Shown here one piece after another: positions 43,729-52,324 of a stretch of 64,000 nt of DNA. The notes beneath the pieces are model-generated. The model made no database searches, had not been told where the DNA came from, and saw nothing but the letters and a program-made list of their open reading frames with translations. Location of the stretch: NCBI RefSeq assembly GCF_009806575.1, contig NZ_CP047095.1, positions 3,848,001-3,912,000 of the forward strand. The letters run 5' to 3'. The DNA is from Rossellomorea marisflavi. Its GTDB lineage: Bacteria; Bacillota; Bacilli; Bacillales; Bacillaceae_B. Every line of letters starts with the position of its first letter. The first letter of the stretch is position 1. The translations under genes and the position numbers were made by a program.

Positions 43729-44940
43729 GTGAGGATCTTTTTATACATAGCACTTGCCGCGGTAGTGGTCGGTGGCATCCTTTTTGTGAATCAAGGAAAA
43801 GAAGAGAAGGTGAAGGAAAGGCACTGGATGGGCGCCTGGATGACGGCGATGCAGGAGCCCTTCGATGACGGTGAATCCCATGAAGGGTTCAAGGATCAGA
43901 CCGTGCGCATGGTGGTCAAACCCCATGTGGACGGAGATCAGGTTCGAATCCGGCTGTCAAACGTGTTTTCTGATGAAGAGCTGAAGGTCGATAAAGTGAG
44001 TATCGGCATAACGAAAAAAGGGGCGGAAACAAAGGAAGATCCTGTATCCGTCTCCTTTGACGGTAAAAAGGATGTACGCATCCCGGCCGGCGAAAGGACC
44101 TACAGTGATTCGATCCCCATCAAGATCTCTAAAGATGAAGCTCTGACGGTGAGCCTATATTTCAAAGGGGAATCAGGACCTGCCACCTGGCACCCGCGGT
44201 CGATGCAGACGACCTATTCAGCTGATGGAGACGCCGCTGGCAAGGCAGGAAAAGACGGATTCAAATCCATTGAAAAAGGATGGTACTGGCTCGATGGGGT
44301 CGATGTGCGGACCGATAAGAAGGTCAAAGGGTCCATCGTCGTCCTCGGCAGCTCCATCGATAACGGGAACGACTCAAAGGTCGACTCCAATCACAGGTGG
44401 ACGGACTATCTGTCCGAGCGGATCAATGATGAGTCAGACGGAAAATGGACGGTCCTGAACGCAGGAATCTCTGCGAATCAGCTCCTCGACAGTCCTGAGG
44501 AAAAAGGGGAAAAAGCCCCTGATCGACTGAAGAGGGATGTGTTTGAACAAACAGGCGTGAAAGGCGTCATCGTCCATCAGGGAATCAACGATATCCGCCA
44601 TCACCCGGAGACAGATGCCGTGACCATCATCGATGAAATGAAGGCCATGATCAAGGAGGCCCATAAGAACGGCGTCGAAATCTATGGAGTCACGATCTCC
44701 CCATACAATGACTCAGGAAAATACACCGCGGAAGGCGACCGGACGCGCCGCAAAGTCAACGCATGGATGCGGAATAGCGGTGCCTTCGACGGGGTGATCG
44801 ACTTTGATAAAGTGCTGCGGAATCCCGATGATCCATCCAGACTCCAGCCGAAATACAATTCAGGGGACGGACTGCATCCGAATGAAGCAGGGTACCGGAA
44901 AATGGCCGAGACGGTAAAATTGAAGATGTTTGACCATTGA
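43729..44940 (+). CDS. Membrane-anchored SGNH/GDSL hydrolase
   Basis: A 403-residue esterase-like protein. An N-terminal membrane anchor or uncleaved signal (about 1-20) is followed by a beta domain (about 30-190). The SGNH domain has the Ser block as GSSIDNG (in place of GDSI), the Asn block as HQGINDI, and the catalytic Asp-His as DGLHPNEAGY. It probably removes acyl groups from a surface glycan or lipid outside the cell. The start is at GTG 43729, with GAGGTG six bases upstream. Another GTG at 43720 lacks a binding site. It ends at a strong terminator. Confidence 0.85.
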   Translation: MRIFLYIALAAVVVGGILFVNQGKEEKVKERHWMGAWMTAMQEPFDDGESHEGFKDQTVRMVVKPHVDGDQVRIRLSNVFSDEELKVDKVSIGITKKGAETKEDPVSVSFDGKKDVRIPAGERTYSDSIPIKISKDEALTVSLYFKGESGPATWHPRSMQTTYSADGDAAGKAGKDGFKSIEKGWYWLDGVDVRTDKKVKGSIVVLGSSIDNGNDSKVDSNHRWTDYLSERINDESDGKWTVLNAGISANQLLDSPEEKGEKAPDRLKRDVFEQTGVKGVIVHQGINDIRHHPETDAVTIIDEMKAMIKEAHKNGVEIYGVTISPYNDSGKYTAEGDRTRRKVNAWMRNSGAFDGVIDFDKVLRNPDDPSRLQPKYNSGDGLHPNEAGYRKMAETVKLKMFDH

Positions 44941-44974
44941 GAGAGGGCGGCAGAGGCCTATCCCCAAAATGAGT

Positions 44975-45008
44975 AAGGAGCGGTCCCACCTAGGAGGGAC
45001 CGCTCCTT
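44975..45008. terminator. Bidirectional terminator
   Basis: AAGGAGCGGTCCC-ACCTAGGA-GGGACCGCTCCTT, a 13-bp perfect stem between convergent genes. Flanking T-runs are short. Confidence 0.8.
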
Positions 45009-45011
45009 TCA

Positions 45012-45173
45012 TTACCTCCTCACAAACGCCCTTCTCTCCGCATATTCCGTACACTTCCTGCACACGAGCACCGGCTCCCCGCGGTCATTCATGTAGCGCT
45101 GCGGTTGCACGGGCTTCCGGCCGCATACCGCGCAGCGGGATGGCTTGAACCATTGTCTGATTGCATTGAACAT
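45012..45173 (-). CDS. Small zinc-ribbon protein
   Basis: A 53-residue basic peptide with two CxxC knuckles (CAVC and CRKC), so probably a zinc ribbon. The start is ATG 45173 with AAGGGGG upstream; the longer 74-residue frame is not supported. Unknown function. Confidence 0.65.
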   Translation of the reverse strand: MFNAIRQWFKPSRCAVCGRKPVQPQRYMNDRGEPVLVCRKCTEYAERRAFVRR

Positions 45174-45254
45174 GGTGGTTCCCCCTTGAGAACAATCGTT
45201 ACTTCCAGTGTAGAAAAATCCTCCTCCATTATGCAATCATTTCTACTTCCGTAG

Positions 45255-45280
45255 TTTAGTTGGAAAGAAATAGTGGTAGA
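45255..45280 (+). promoter_or_regulatory. Weak sigma-B-like promoter before ydaP
   Basis: GTTTAG-N14-TGGTAG against the sigma-B consensus GTTTAA-N13/15-GGGTAT. B. subtilis ydaP belongs to the general stress regulon, which makes this worth noting, but the -10 match is poor. Confidence 0.3.
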
Positions 45281-45314
45281 GAATGAAAGACATATACACC
45301 AGGAGGGAATACTT

Positions 45315-47036
45315 ATGGCAAAAACGCTGGCAGGACATGCCGCTGCAGACGTCCTTCAAAACTGGGACGTTCAGCATATCTTCGGGATGCCCGGTGATTC
45401 GATCAATAACTTTGTAGATGTACTTCGCGGAAAGAAAGACGACATTGAGTTCATCCAGATCCGTCATGAGGAAGTGGCGGCACTGGCCGCCTCGTCCTAT
45501 GCAAAGCTGACCGGGAAGATCGGTGTCTGCATGACGATCGGCGGACCTGGCGCGATCCATCTGTTGAACGGACTGTATGACGCAAAGGCCGACGGAGCAC
45601 CGGTGCTGGTCCTCGCAGGTCAGGTGGCGACAACGGAACTCGGCCGTGATTCATTCCAGGAGGTTCATCTGGCACGCATGTTCGACGACGTTTCGGTCTA
45701 TTCAGAGACCGTAGCCTCGGCGGAAGCTTTCCCTGACATGCTGAACCAGGCCATCCGCACAGCCTATGCGCGAAATGGGGTCGCCGTCCTCGTCATCCCG
45801 GACGACATCCCGAGGGACAAAATCAAGAATGCAACTTCTTTCACATCGAGTCTGACATCATTCTCAAGACACATCCCTCAAAAGGAGGATCTCATCACCG
45901 GTCTCAACTTCATCGAAAATGCCAAGCGCCCTGTCATCCTGGCGGGAACCGGAACGAAAGCGGCAAAGAAAGAGCTCGAGGCATTCGCCGATACGATCGG
46001 GGCCCCGATCATCTTCACCCTTCCCGCTAAAGGCGTGCTGCCGGACCGGCATCCTCTGAACCTCGGACAGCTTGGTCAGATTGGGACGAAGCCTGCGTAT
46101 GAAGCAATGGAAGAAACAGACCTCATGATCATGATCGGGACCTCCTTCCCGTACCGGGATTATCTACCGGATGATGCCGAAGCGATCCAGGTCGATGTGG
46201 ATCCCGCCCAGATCGGGAAGCGGTACCCCGTTTCCGCCGGCATCGTAGGGGATACGGCCCTCGTACTGGAGGAATGGAATAAGCACCTCCAGCGCAGGGA
46301 CGATCGCTCCTTCCTGGAAGAGTGCCAGAAGAATATGCAGAACTGGTGGACCCATATCGGGAAAGACACGGAAGAAACATCCACACCACTCAAAGCACCC
46401 CAGGTCATCCCTCACATCGAGCGGATTGCAGACGAGGATGCCGTCCTTTCTGTTGATGTCGGAAACGTAACCGTGTGGATGGCCCGCTACTTCAACATCA
46501 CCAATCAGGACTTCATCATTTCCAGCTGGCTGGCCACGATGGGTTGCGGACTGCCGGGTGCCATTGCAAGCTCGCTCGCCTATCCGGACCGACAGGCCAT
46601 CGCCGTCTGCGGAGACGGTGGTTTCGCGATGAACATGCAGGACTTCGTGACCGCCGTTAAATATAAGCTTCCGATCATCGTGGTGGTGCTCAACAACAGC
46701 CGCATCGGCATGATCAAGTATGAACAGGAAGCAGCCGGTCATCTTGAATACGCCACAGAGCTTCAGGAGATCGATTTTGCCCAATTCGCCAAGTCATGCG
46801 GAGGGGAAGGCTATCACGTGAAGACATACGAAGACCTCGGACCTGCCTTCGATATGGCGAAAGCATCGAATAAACCTGTCATCATCGATGTTGAAATCGA
46901 CCTTGAACCTCCCCTTCCAGGCAAAATCACCTGGGAACAGGCCCAAGGCTATACGAAACATATGATGAAGAAATTCTACAAAGATCACAGCGTCGAAATG
47001 CCGCCTCTCAAGAAAGCTTTGAAGCGCCTGTTCTGA
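45315..47036 (+). CDS. ydaP: Pyruvate oxidase, thiamine-diphosphate dependent
   Basis: A 573-residue ThDP enzyme of the pyruvate oxidase/acetolactate synthase fold, matching YdaP of B. subtilis (574). The N-terminal Pyr domain has the catalytic Glu in IQIRHEEVAALAAS; the central domain is FAD/nucleotide-binding; the C-terminal PP domain has the ThDP motif GDGGFAMNMQDFVTAVKYKLPIIVVVLNN (ThDP/Mg). The product is probably acetate or acetyl-phosphate plus CO2 from pyruvate. ATG 45315 behind AGGAGGG decides the start. It is followed by a strong terminator, so monocistronic. Confidence 0.9.
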   Translation: MAKTLAGHAAADVLQNWDVQHIFGMPGDSINNFVDVLRGKKDDIEFIQIRHEEVAALAASSYAKLTGKIGVCMTIGGPGAIHLLNGLYDAKADGAPVLVLAGQVATTELGRDSFQEVHLARMFDDVSVYSETVASAEAFPDMLNQAIRTAYARNGVAVLVIPDDIPRDKIKNATSFTSSLTSFSRHIPQKEDLITGLNFIENAKRPVILAGTGTKAAKKELEAFADTIGAPIIFTLPAKGVLPDRHPLNLGQLGQIGTKPAYEAMEETDLMIMIGTSFPYRDYLPDDAEAIQVDVDPAQIGKRYPVSAGIVGDTALVLEEWNKHLQRRDDRSFLEECQKNMQNWWTHIGKDTEETSTPLKAPQVIPHIERIADEDAVLSVDVGNVTVWMARYFNITNQDFIISSWLATMGCGLPGAIASSLAYPDRQAIAVCGDGGFAMNMQDFVTAVKYKLPIIVVVLNNSRIGMIKYEQEAAGHLEYATELQEIDFAQFAKSCGGEGYHVKTYEDLGPAFDMAKASNKPVIIDVEIDLEPPLPGKITWEQAQGYTKHMMKKFYKDHSVEMPPLKKALKRLF

Positions 47037-47046
47037 CCATGATTCG

Positions 47047-47070
47047 GCCGGGCATCCGCCCGGCTTTTTT
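47047..47070 (+). terminator. Terminator of ydaP
   Basis: GCCGGGC-ATCC-GCCCGGC followed by TTTTTT. Confidence 0.9.
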
Positions 47071-47099
47071 CCATTCAATCACTAAAGGGGGTCTTCCTC

Positions 47100-48680
47100 A
47101 TGGAAACGATATTACTTTGGATCCTGCTCATCCTCCTTGCACTGGTCATCCTTGTTCCCGCCGCCTTTCTTTTTTACATATGGCGGGTCGATGAGCGCCA
47201 GGAGGAACATGCGATCCTGCGTCACTATCCCGTTCTCGGCAAGATGCGATATATCCTCGAAAAGATGGGACCAGAGCTCAGGCAATATTTCTTCAATAAT
47301 GATTCTGAAGGGAAACCCTTCTCCCGAAATGACTATACAAGCACCGTGAAATCCGGCAAGTATAACACCCGCATGCTTGGCTTTGGTTCGGAGCGCGACT
47401 TTGACGGGGAGGGCTACTTCATCCGGAATACCCTGTTCCCCGTCCAGCGCGATGAACTGAACGTGGACAATGAGAAAAAGGTGCCGACGAAAGTATATAA
47501 GATTGATAAGGACAACCTCTTCAACCGCAAGGAACACCGCGAAGAAACGTTGGCCGATCCCTTCCTCCTGAAAGATGAAGACGCTCCCATCATTGGAGAG
47601 CATACATGCCGCCACCCCTTCCGCGTCAAAGGGCTCGTCGGACAGTCGGCCATGAGCTACGGCTCCCTCGGGGGCAACGCCGTCACCGCCCTGTCGACTG
47701 GACTCGGCCTTGCGGGCGGGACATGGATGAACACCGGGGAAGGCGGATTATCGAAGCATCATTTAAAAGGCGGTGTGGACATCATCTGCCAGATCGGACC
47801 CGGGCTATTCGGTGTGAGGACGAAAGACGGGGATTTCTCCTGGGAAGAATTCAAGAAGAAAAGCGACCTGAAGGAAATTAAAGCGTTCGAATTGAAGCTC
47901 GCCCAGGGTGCCAAGACCCGCGGCGGCCATCTTGACGGCAAGAAGGTCACTCCCGAGATCGCTTCGATCCGGAACGTGGAGGCGTGGGAGTCCATCGACA
48001 GCCCGAACAGATTCCGTGAGTTCAATTCCCCGGAAGGCATGCTCGACTTCATTGAACAACTTCGTGAAGTCGGTGGAAAACCCGTCGGCATCAAGCTCGT
48101 TGTCGGGAACACCGGGGATATCGAAGAGCTCGCTTCCTTCATGGCCAAAACGGGCCGTCATCCCGATTTCATCACCGTCGACGGTGGAGAAGGCGGGACC
48201 GGTGCATCGTATCAGGAGCTCGCCGATGCCACGGGTGTGCCCATCAAATCGGCCCTTCCCTTCGTCCATGATACCCTCGTCCAACACGGGGTCCGGGACA
48301 AGGTGAAAATCTTCGCATCCGGGAAGCTCCTCACCCCCGACAAGATTGCGTACGCCCTCGCCCTTGGAGCCGACTTCGTCAACATCGCCAGGGGCCTCAT
48401 GTTCTCCGTCGGTTGCATCCAGGCTCAGGTATGCCATACGAACAACTGTCCCGTCGGGGTTGCCACCACCGACGATAAGCTTCAGGAAGCACTCGTGGTC
48501 GAAGAGAAGTCCTTCCGTGTCTGCAACTACATCCTTTCCCTCAGGGAAGGGCTCTTCAACCTTGCAGCAGCGGCCGGCATCGATTCCCCGGCGAAATTCA
48601 CCCGGGATCATATCGTCTACAAGGACCGGGACGGCCGGCTGATGCCCCTGTCTCCCGATGTCCCGCAGAAAGCCCTGTAA
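47100..48680 (+). CDS. yerD: FMN-binding glutamate synthase-family protein (YerD)
   Basis: A 526-residue protein with one N-terminal membrane helix (about 4-26) and a large FMN-binding glutamate synthase domain. FMN and substrate residues lie in GLVGQSAMSYGSLGG, ITVDGGEGGTGA and ADFVNIARGLMFSVGC. The Cys cluster C-x5-C-x4-C (CIQAQVCHTNNCPVG) fits a 3Fe-4S site. There is no glutaminase domain, so ammonia or another donor would be used; the physiological reaction of YerD proteins is not settled. It has the same size as B. subtilis YerD. Confidence 0.9.
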   Translation: METILLWILLILLALVILVPAAFLFYIWRVDERQEEHAILRHYPVLGKMRYILEKMGPELRQYFFNNDSEGKPFSRNDYTSTVKSGKYNTRMLGFGSERDFDGEGYFIRNTLFPVQRDELNVDNEKKVPTKVYKIDKDNLFNRKEHREETLADPFLLKDEDAPIIGEHTCRHPFRVKGLVGQSAMSYGSLGGNAVTALSTGLGLAGGTWMNTGEGGLSKHHLKGGVDIICQIGPGLFGVRTKDGDFSWEEFKKKSDLKEIKAFELKLAQGAKTRGGHLDGKKVTPEIASIRNVEAWESIDSPNRFREFNSPEGMLDFIEQLREVGGKPVGIKLVVGNTGDIEELASFMAKTGRHPDFITVDGGEGGTGASYQELADATGVPIKSALPFVHDTLVQHGVRDKVKIFASGKLLTPDKIAYALALGADFVNIARGLMFSVGCIQAQVCHTNNCPVGVATTDDKLQEALVVEEKSFRVCNYILSLREGLFNLAAAAGIDSPAKFTRDHIVYKDRDGRLMPLSPDVPQKAL

Positions 48681-48687
48681 ACACAGC

Positions 48688-48713
48688 AAAGCCCGGTGAT
48701 TCCACCGGGCTTT
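48688..48713. terminator. Bidirectional terminator
   Basis: AAAGCCCGGTG-ATTC-CACCGGGCTTT between yerD and the convergent nadR. Confidence 0.9.
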
Positions 48714-48716
48714 CTT

Positions 48717-49739
48717 CTATTCCAGGATTCCATTCACAAGCCGGAGCGCTTCCTCCCACTTCTCCCGGTACGAACCCGTGAGCGTAGTGAACGGAATGCC
48801 GTTTTCCTCCAGCAGCTTCTGTAGCCGCTCGTGATTCTGCCTTCGGACGGCCTCTTCCCCGTGCATCCGCCAGCCATCGTCCACCCACTCGACATCAGGC
48901 TCAAGGAACAGATACAGATCATATTCCTGGGCTTTTGCGATGGAATCCAGTACATCCTGATGCTTCGCGTTATACAATTCCGAATAAAATTGGGTCACCG
49001 TCGCCTCCGTATCCACGAACAGGACGCGATGGCTCAGGATCGATGACTTCTCTACCTGACGCTGCTGCTCATAAGCGATCATGGGGTAATCCTCATCAAG
49101 CAGCACCCCGTCATATCCGCCGATCTCCTCACAGCGCGTCCGGCCATATTCCGCCACATAGTTGGTATTGAACGCCGTAGCCAGATTCCGCACGAGCGTC
49201 GATTTTCCGCAGCTCTCTGTACCGACCACCACGACTTTTTTCACGAAATACGATCTTGCCACAGACGGGATCATATCCCAGTGACGGTATACCCCGTCAG
49301 TCCTGATCATGGTGGCAGAGATCGGGGCGAACATCCGCTCTTCATCCAGGATGATATGCTCGGCACCGGGATAGCACTCCCGGAAAATATCCGAGTATCC
49401 CCGTTCAGACGAAAAGACCGCATCAATCGGCTGGCCGATCGCCTCCTTGATCAGGGCTGCCCCGTCTCTCCAGTCATAGTCCTCATCTCCCGCATCGTCT
49501 TCGATCGACACTATATGAACATGCGGCATATCCTTCGTGAGCTGATGGAGCCAGCGCAGTCGGACCGTCGCCGGAACATAGGGGAAATCCGTCCGGGCAC
49601 AGATCTCCCGGTCCCGCTTTTCAGAGTGTGACAGGACGACATACAGCTCCTCCACCATGGTGGACGCCTGAATGAGGGCATACACATGCCCCTGATGAAG
49701 CGGCAGGAATTTCCCTCCGTAGAATCCGATCTTCTTCAT
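48717..49739 (-). CDS. nadR: NadR-type NMN adenylyltransferase / ribosylnicotinamide kinase
   Basis: A bifunctional 340-residue enzyme. The N-terminal nucleotidyltransferase (GGKFLPLHQGHVYALIQAS, the HxGH motif; about 1-160) makes NAD from NMN. The C-terminal kinase (about 170-340; P-loop GTESCGKSTL) phosphorylates nicotinamide riboside to NMN. The DNA-binding domain of enterobacterial NadR is absent. It is the last gene of the NAD salvage operon, one base after pnuC. Its neighbour supplies the riboside. Confidence 0.92.
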   Translation of the reverse strand: MKKIGFYGGKFLPLHQGHVYALIQASTMVEELYVVLSHSEKRDREICARTDFPYVPATVRLRWLHQLTKDMPHVHIVSIEDDAGDEDYDWRDGAALIKEAIGQPIDAVFSSERGYSDIFRECYPGAEHIILDEERMFAPISATMIRTDGVYRHWDMIPSVARSYFVKKVVVVGTESCGKSTLVRNLATAFNTNYVAEYGRTRCEEIGGYDGVLLDEDYPMIAYEQQRQVEKSSILSHRVLFVDTEATVTQFYSELYNAKHQDVLDSIAKAQEYDLYLFLEPDVEWVDDGWRMHGEEAVRRQNHERLQKLLEENGIPFTTLTGSYREKWEEALRLVNGILE

Positions 49740-49740
49740 A

Positions 49741-50436
49741 TCATGCTGCCTCCATCCCCTGTTGACTGCCGATCCGTCTCCAATTGATGTAGCCGTAGAC
49801 GCTGTTCACAAGGAACGCACTCCACATCACGAGCATGGCAAAGTCATTGCCTCCCTGTGTCATCAAGGTGGTCAGCCATAGGACGATGGAGAGGACGTTC
49901 ACCATGATCCAGACGAGCCACTGCTCCGTAAACCGCTTCAACATGAGGAGCTGCGCAATGACCGACAGCACCGTGGTGGCAGAATCGACCCACACATTGC
50001 GGCCGCCGATTTCCTGAAGGATGAGGGCATAAGCCGTGAACCCGACGGCGAATCCCGCAATCGTCCACATCCACCCGGACTTACTGAGGGAATGGACGAC
50101 CACATCCTCCCCACGGGCATCACTCTTCACGGTATGACGGCTCCACAGATAGATCCCCACAAACTGGAGGGGGAAATAGAACAGGCCGTTCAGCATGACC
50201 TCCCCATACAACCCGTAGCCGTACGCGATGTACGCATACAGTCCGGTCTGGATGATCCCGAAATAGTAATTGGCAATCTTCCCCTTCGCCACCAGCACCA
50301 CACACATCATCCCGGTCAGGGACACGATCAGTCCGAGGAGAGTGTCATCGAGTGCAACGAAAAGATACAGATTGATGACCGTAAAGACCGCCAGCCAGCA
50401 CTTCTCAAACAGCGTCCAGTCCTTGAAGACACTCAT
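49741..50436 (-). CDS. pnuC: Nicotinamide riboside transporter
   Basis: Integral membrane protein of 231 residues with about seven helices, PnuC family. The family motif region reads NYYFGIIQTGLYAYIAYGYGLYGE and WLVWIMVNVLSIVLWL. PnuC lets nicotinamide riboside diffuse in and relies on NadR kinase to trap it. It overlaps pncA by 4 bases (ATGA). Confidence 0.92.
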   Translation of the reverse strand: MSVFKDWTLFEKCWLAVFTVINLYLFVALDDTLLGLIVSLTGMMCVVLVAKGKIANYYFGIIQTGLYAYIAYGYGLYGEVMLNGLFYFPLQFVGIYLWSRHTVKSDARGEDVVVHSLSKSGWMWTIAGFAVGFTAYALILQEIGGRNVWVDSATTVLSVIAQLLMLKRFTEQWLVWIMVNVLSIVLWLTTLMTQGGNDFAMLVMWSAFLVNSVYGYINWRRIGSQQGMEAA

Positions 50437-50984
50437 CTGACATCAGCCCCCAGGGTGTGTTTGAAATGGTCCAGCGCCCATTCATGCCCCGCCTGATTGA
50501 AGCTAGCAACAGCTTCCCGGTGCACGACCATGCTGTACCCGAGGTTGTAGCCATCCACTGCCGTATGGAGGACGCAAATGTCCGTACACACGCCAACAAG
50601 GTGGATCTCCCGGATGCCGCGCTCCTTCAGGCGCAGATCAAGCTCCGTTCCGGCGAACGCACTGTATCTCGTTTTATCGAATTCAAGGATCGAAGCGCCC
50701 GATGCTTTCACATCGTCATACGCCGTGCGGACGGCTCCGTATAGCTCCCGGCCTTCCGTCCCCGCGATATTATGAGGCGGGAACAGTCTGGTTTCGGGGT
50801 GGAACTCATCCCCTTCGAAGTGGATGTCATTTGCCACGACCACATAGTCGCCCGCTTCAGCAAATTCCCTCATCAGCCCGGCAATCTTTCCTTGGATCAC
50901 TTGCCCCGGCTCCCCGCACGTGAGCTTTCCTTCATCCGCTACAAAATCCACCGTATAATCAATCACAATCAATGCCCTCTTCAT
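50433..50984 (-). CDS. pncA: Nicotinamidase
   Basis: Isochorismatase-fold amidase of 183 residues that converts nicotinamide to nicotinic acid. The catalytic triad is visible: Asp in IDYTVDF, Lys in FDKTRYSAF, Cys in GVCTDICVLHT. The metal-binding Asp/His lie in NDIHFEGDEFHPETRLFPPH. It is the second gene of the NAD salvage operon. Confidence 0.92.
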   Translation of the reverse strand: MKRALIVIDYTVDFVADEGKLTCGEPGQVIQGKIAGLMREFAEAGDYVVVANDIHFEGDEFHPETRLFPPHNIAGTEGRELYGAVRTAYDDVKASGASILEFDKTRYSAFAGTELDLRLKERGIREIHLVGVCTDICVLHTAVDGYNLGYSMVVHREAVASFNQAGHEWALDHFKHTLGADVR

Positions 50985-51002
50985 TGTTTCTCCCCCTAAA
51001 GA

Positions 51003-51779
51003 TTAATAGATTGATGGTGCAGGTGCCTCTCCCCTGAAGCGGAACAATCGCGTCGCCCGCTTCGCCGTCCTCGTTGTGGTCTTCACATTTCCTTCCCTAT
51101 CCGTGACAGGCTCCAGGAACGGGTACTTCGGTGCATCGCGGTTGAATGCCGACACATTGGCAATCCCCGGGTCATCCGTCATGAGAAGAAGAAGGCTCCT
51201 CAGCTCAGACAGCGTGAATGCCTCGGGCAAAAACTCTTTCGCCACCGTCGTCTGTAGCATTTCCCCCTGAATCATCCGGAAGGCATCATTCAGCATGTCA
51301 CGGTGATCAAACGCAAGATCCAACTCCAGCGCTTCCTCCCACGTGAACAGCTCCACCTCCGCTGCGTCTTCTGACGCGGTCCGCCCTGCCAGGTATCCTG
51401 CCTTCACAATCGCATAGAATGCATTCGAGAGGATCCACCCACGGGGATCACGATCCGGCGCATCGTACACGGCAAAATGCTTCAGATGGATGCGATCGAC
51501 CCCCGCCTCCTCCTTCAGTTCGCGGATTGCCGCTTCAGCCGCCGTCTCCTGCGGCCGGACGAAACCACCTGGCAGCGCCCACTTCCCGGCTTCGATATTC
51601 GGTTCCCCTTCAAGATTGAACTCTGCCCTTTTGATGAGCAGGATCTTCAGCGTCGGAACCGGCGGCTTATGTTCCTCCGGATAATGAAGGTCGATGGTGA
51701 ACACCGCAATGTCGCTCGTGTATCCGTCCGGAGTAGTGAAGGATGGCTGGTTGGTGTATGAGGATGTAGTGTGTTTCAT
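51003..51779 (-). CDS. Nudix protein heading the NAD salvage operon (hydrolase or NrtR-like)
   Basis: A 258-residue protein with an intact Nudix box, GGFVRPQETAAEAAIRELKE followed by EAGV, so hydrolysis of ADP-ribose or a similar NDP-sugar is possible. The C-terminal 80 residues (KYPFLEPVTDREGN...RATRLFRF) resemble the winged helix of NrtR, the Nudix-derived NAD repressor. Its position as first gene of pncA-pnuC-nadR supports either role. The start is at ATG 51779 with AAGGAG six bases upstream; the longer frame runs into the repeat element. Confidence 0.8.
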   Translation of the reverse strand: MKHTTSSYTNQPSFTTPDGYTSDIAVFTIDLHYPEEHKPPVPTLKILLIKRAEFNLEGEPNIEAGKWALPGGFVRPQETAAEAAIRELKEEAGVDRIHLKHFAVYDAPDRDPRGWILSNAFYAIVKAGYLAGRTASEDAAEVELFTWEEALELDLAFDHRDMLNDAFRMIQGEMLQTTVAKEFLPEAFTLSELRSLLLLMTDDPGIANVSAFNRDAPKYPFLEPVTDREGNVKTTTRTAKRATRLFRFRGEAPAPSIY

Positions 51780-51903
51780 GACAGGCTCCTTTTTAATTTG
51801 CGATTTGTTAATTAATATCAGTGTACGCTGTGGAGGGAGGATTTGGCAAGTGTTTTTTTGCGGGGCACGCAGTCTGGCACTCAATTTGCTACAATTTTTG
51901 TAT

Positions 51904-52235
51904 CCTAGTGAAATGGTACGGGTATTTGCGAACGGAGGCCATTTACCATGAGTTCCCTTCACTGATCCCGCCTCCAGAGCACCTAAATCCTTTAAAACTA
52001 GCTCATTTTGATTGAAATCGACCATCTTTAAGCCCTCTCAGTACCTCCCCCACCCCCATTCCCTTCAATTATTTGCGAAAATCAAAAATTTACTTGCGCG
52101 TTTTTGAAATTTATCTGCGAAAAATCCAATTCTATTTGCGAACTCATTTTTCTGCCATCCCTCTATTTGTATAAAAAATAAGATACATATGAATTAATAA
52201 GGTTATCATCGACCATCAGCGATTATTTGCGACTC
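51904..52235. repeat. Phased TTATTTGCGAA repeat element, copy 2
   Basis: Motifs begin at 52069, 52090, 52111 and 52132, exact 21-bp steps, with single copies at 51923 and 52223. The left block CCTAGTGAAATGGTACG (51904-51920) lies at the same position relative to the next motif as in copy 1. The distance from that motif to the array is 147 bp (146 in copy 1). An ACATATGAATTAAT block (52185) also has a counterpart in copy 1 (42377). The gap 51780-52324 holds no gene. Confidence 0.8.
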
Positions 52236-52280
52236 CCAACCCTCCAAACCTCCCTCTCCCAACTCCAAACCAAATAAAAA

Positions 52281-52305
52281 AAGCAGAGGAATTCATCCCC
52301 TGCTT
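52281..52305 (-). terminator. Terminator of the YhfK-like gene
   Basis: AAGCAGAGG...CCCCTGCTT hairpin with TTTTTTTATTTGG following on the minus strand. Confidence 0.8.
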
Positions 52306-52324
52306 CCGTCAAACATGTATCCAA

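Noticed and set aside
47805-48689. 294-codon open frame on the minus strand
   Set aside because: It is antisense to yerD, which has intact FMN and Fe-S motifs. No start signal or family match.
51780-52025. N-terminal extension of the Nudix protein
   Set aside because: The longer frame runs into the repeat element without a binding site, whereas ATG 51779 has a well-spaced AAGGAG.
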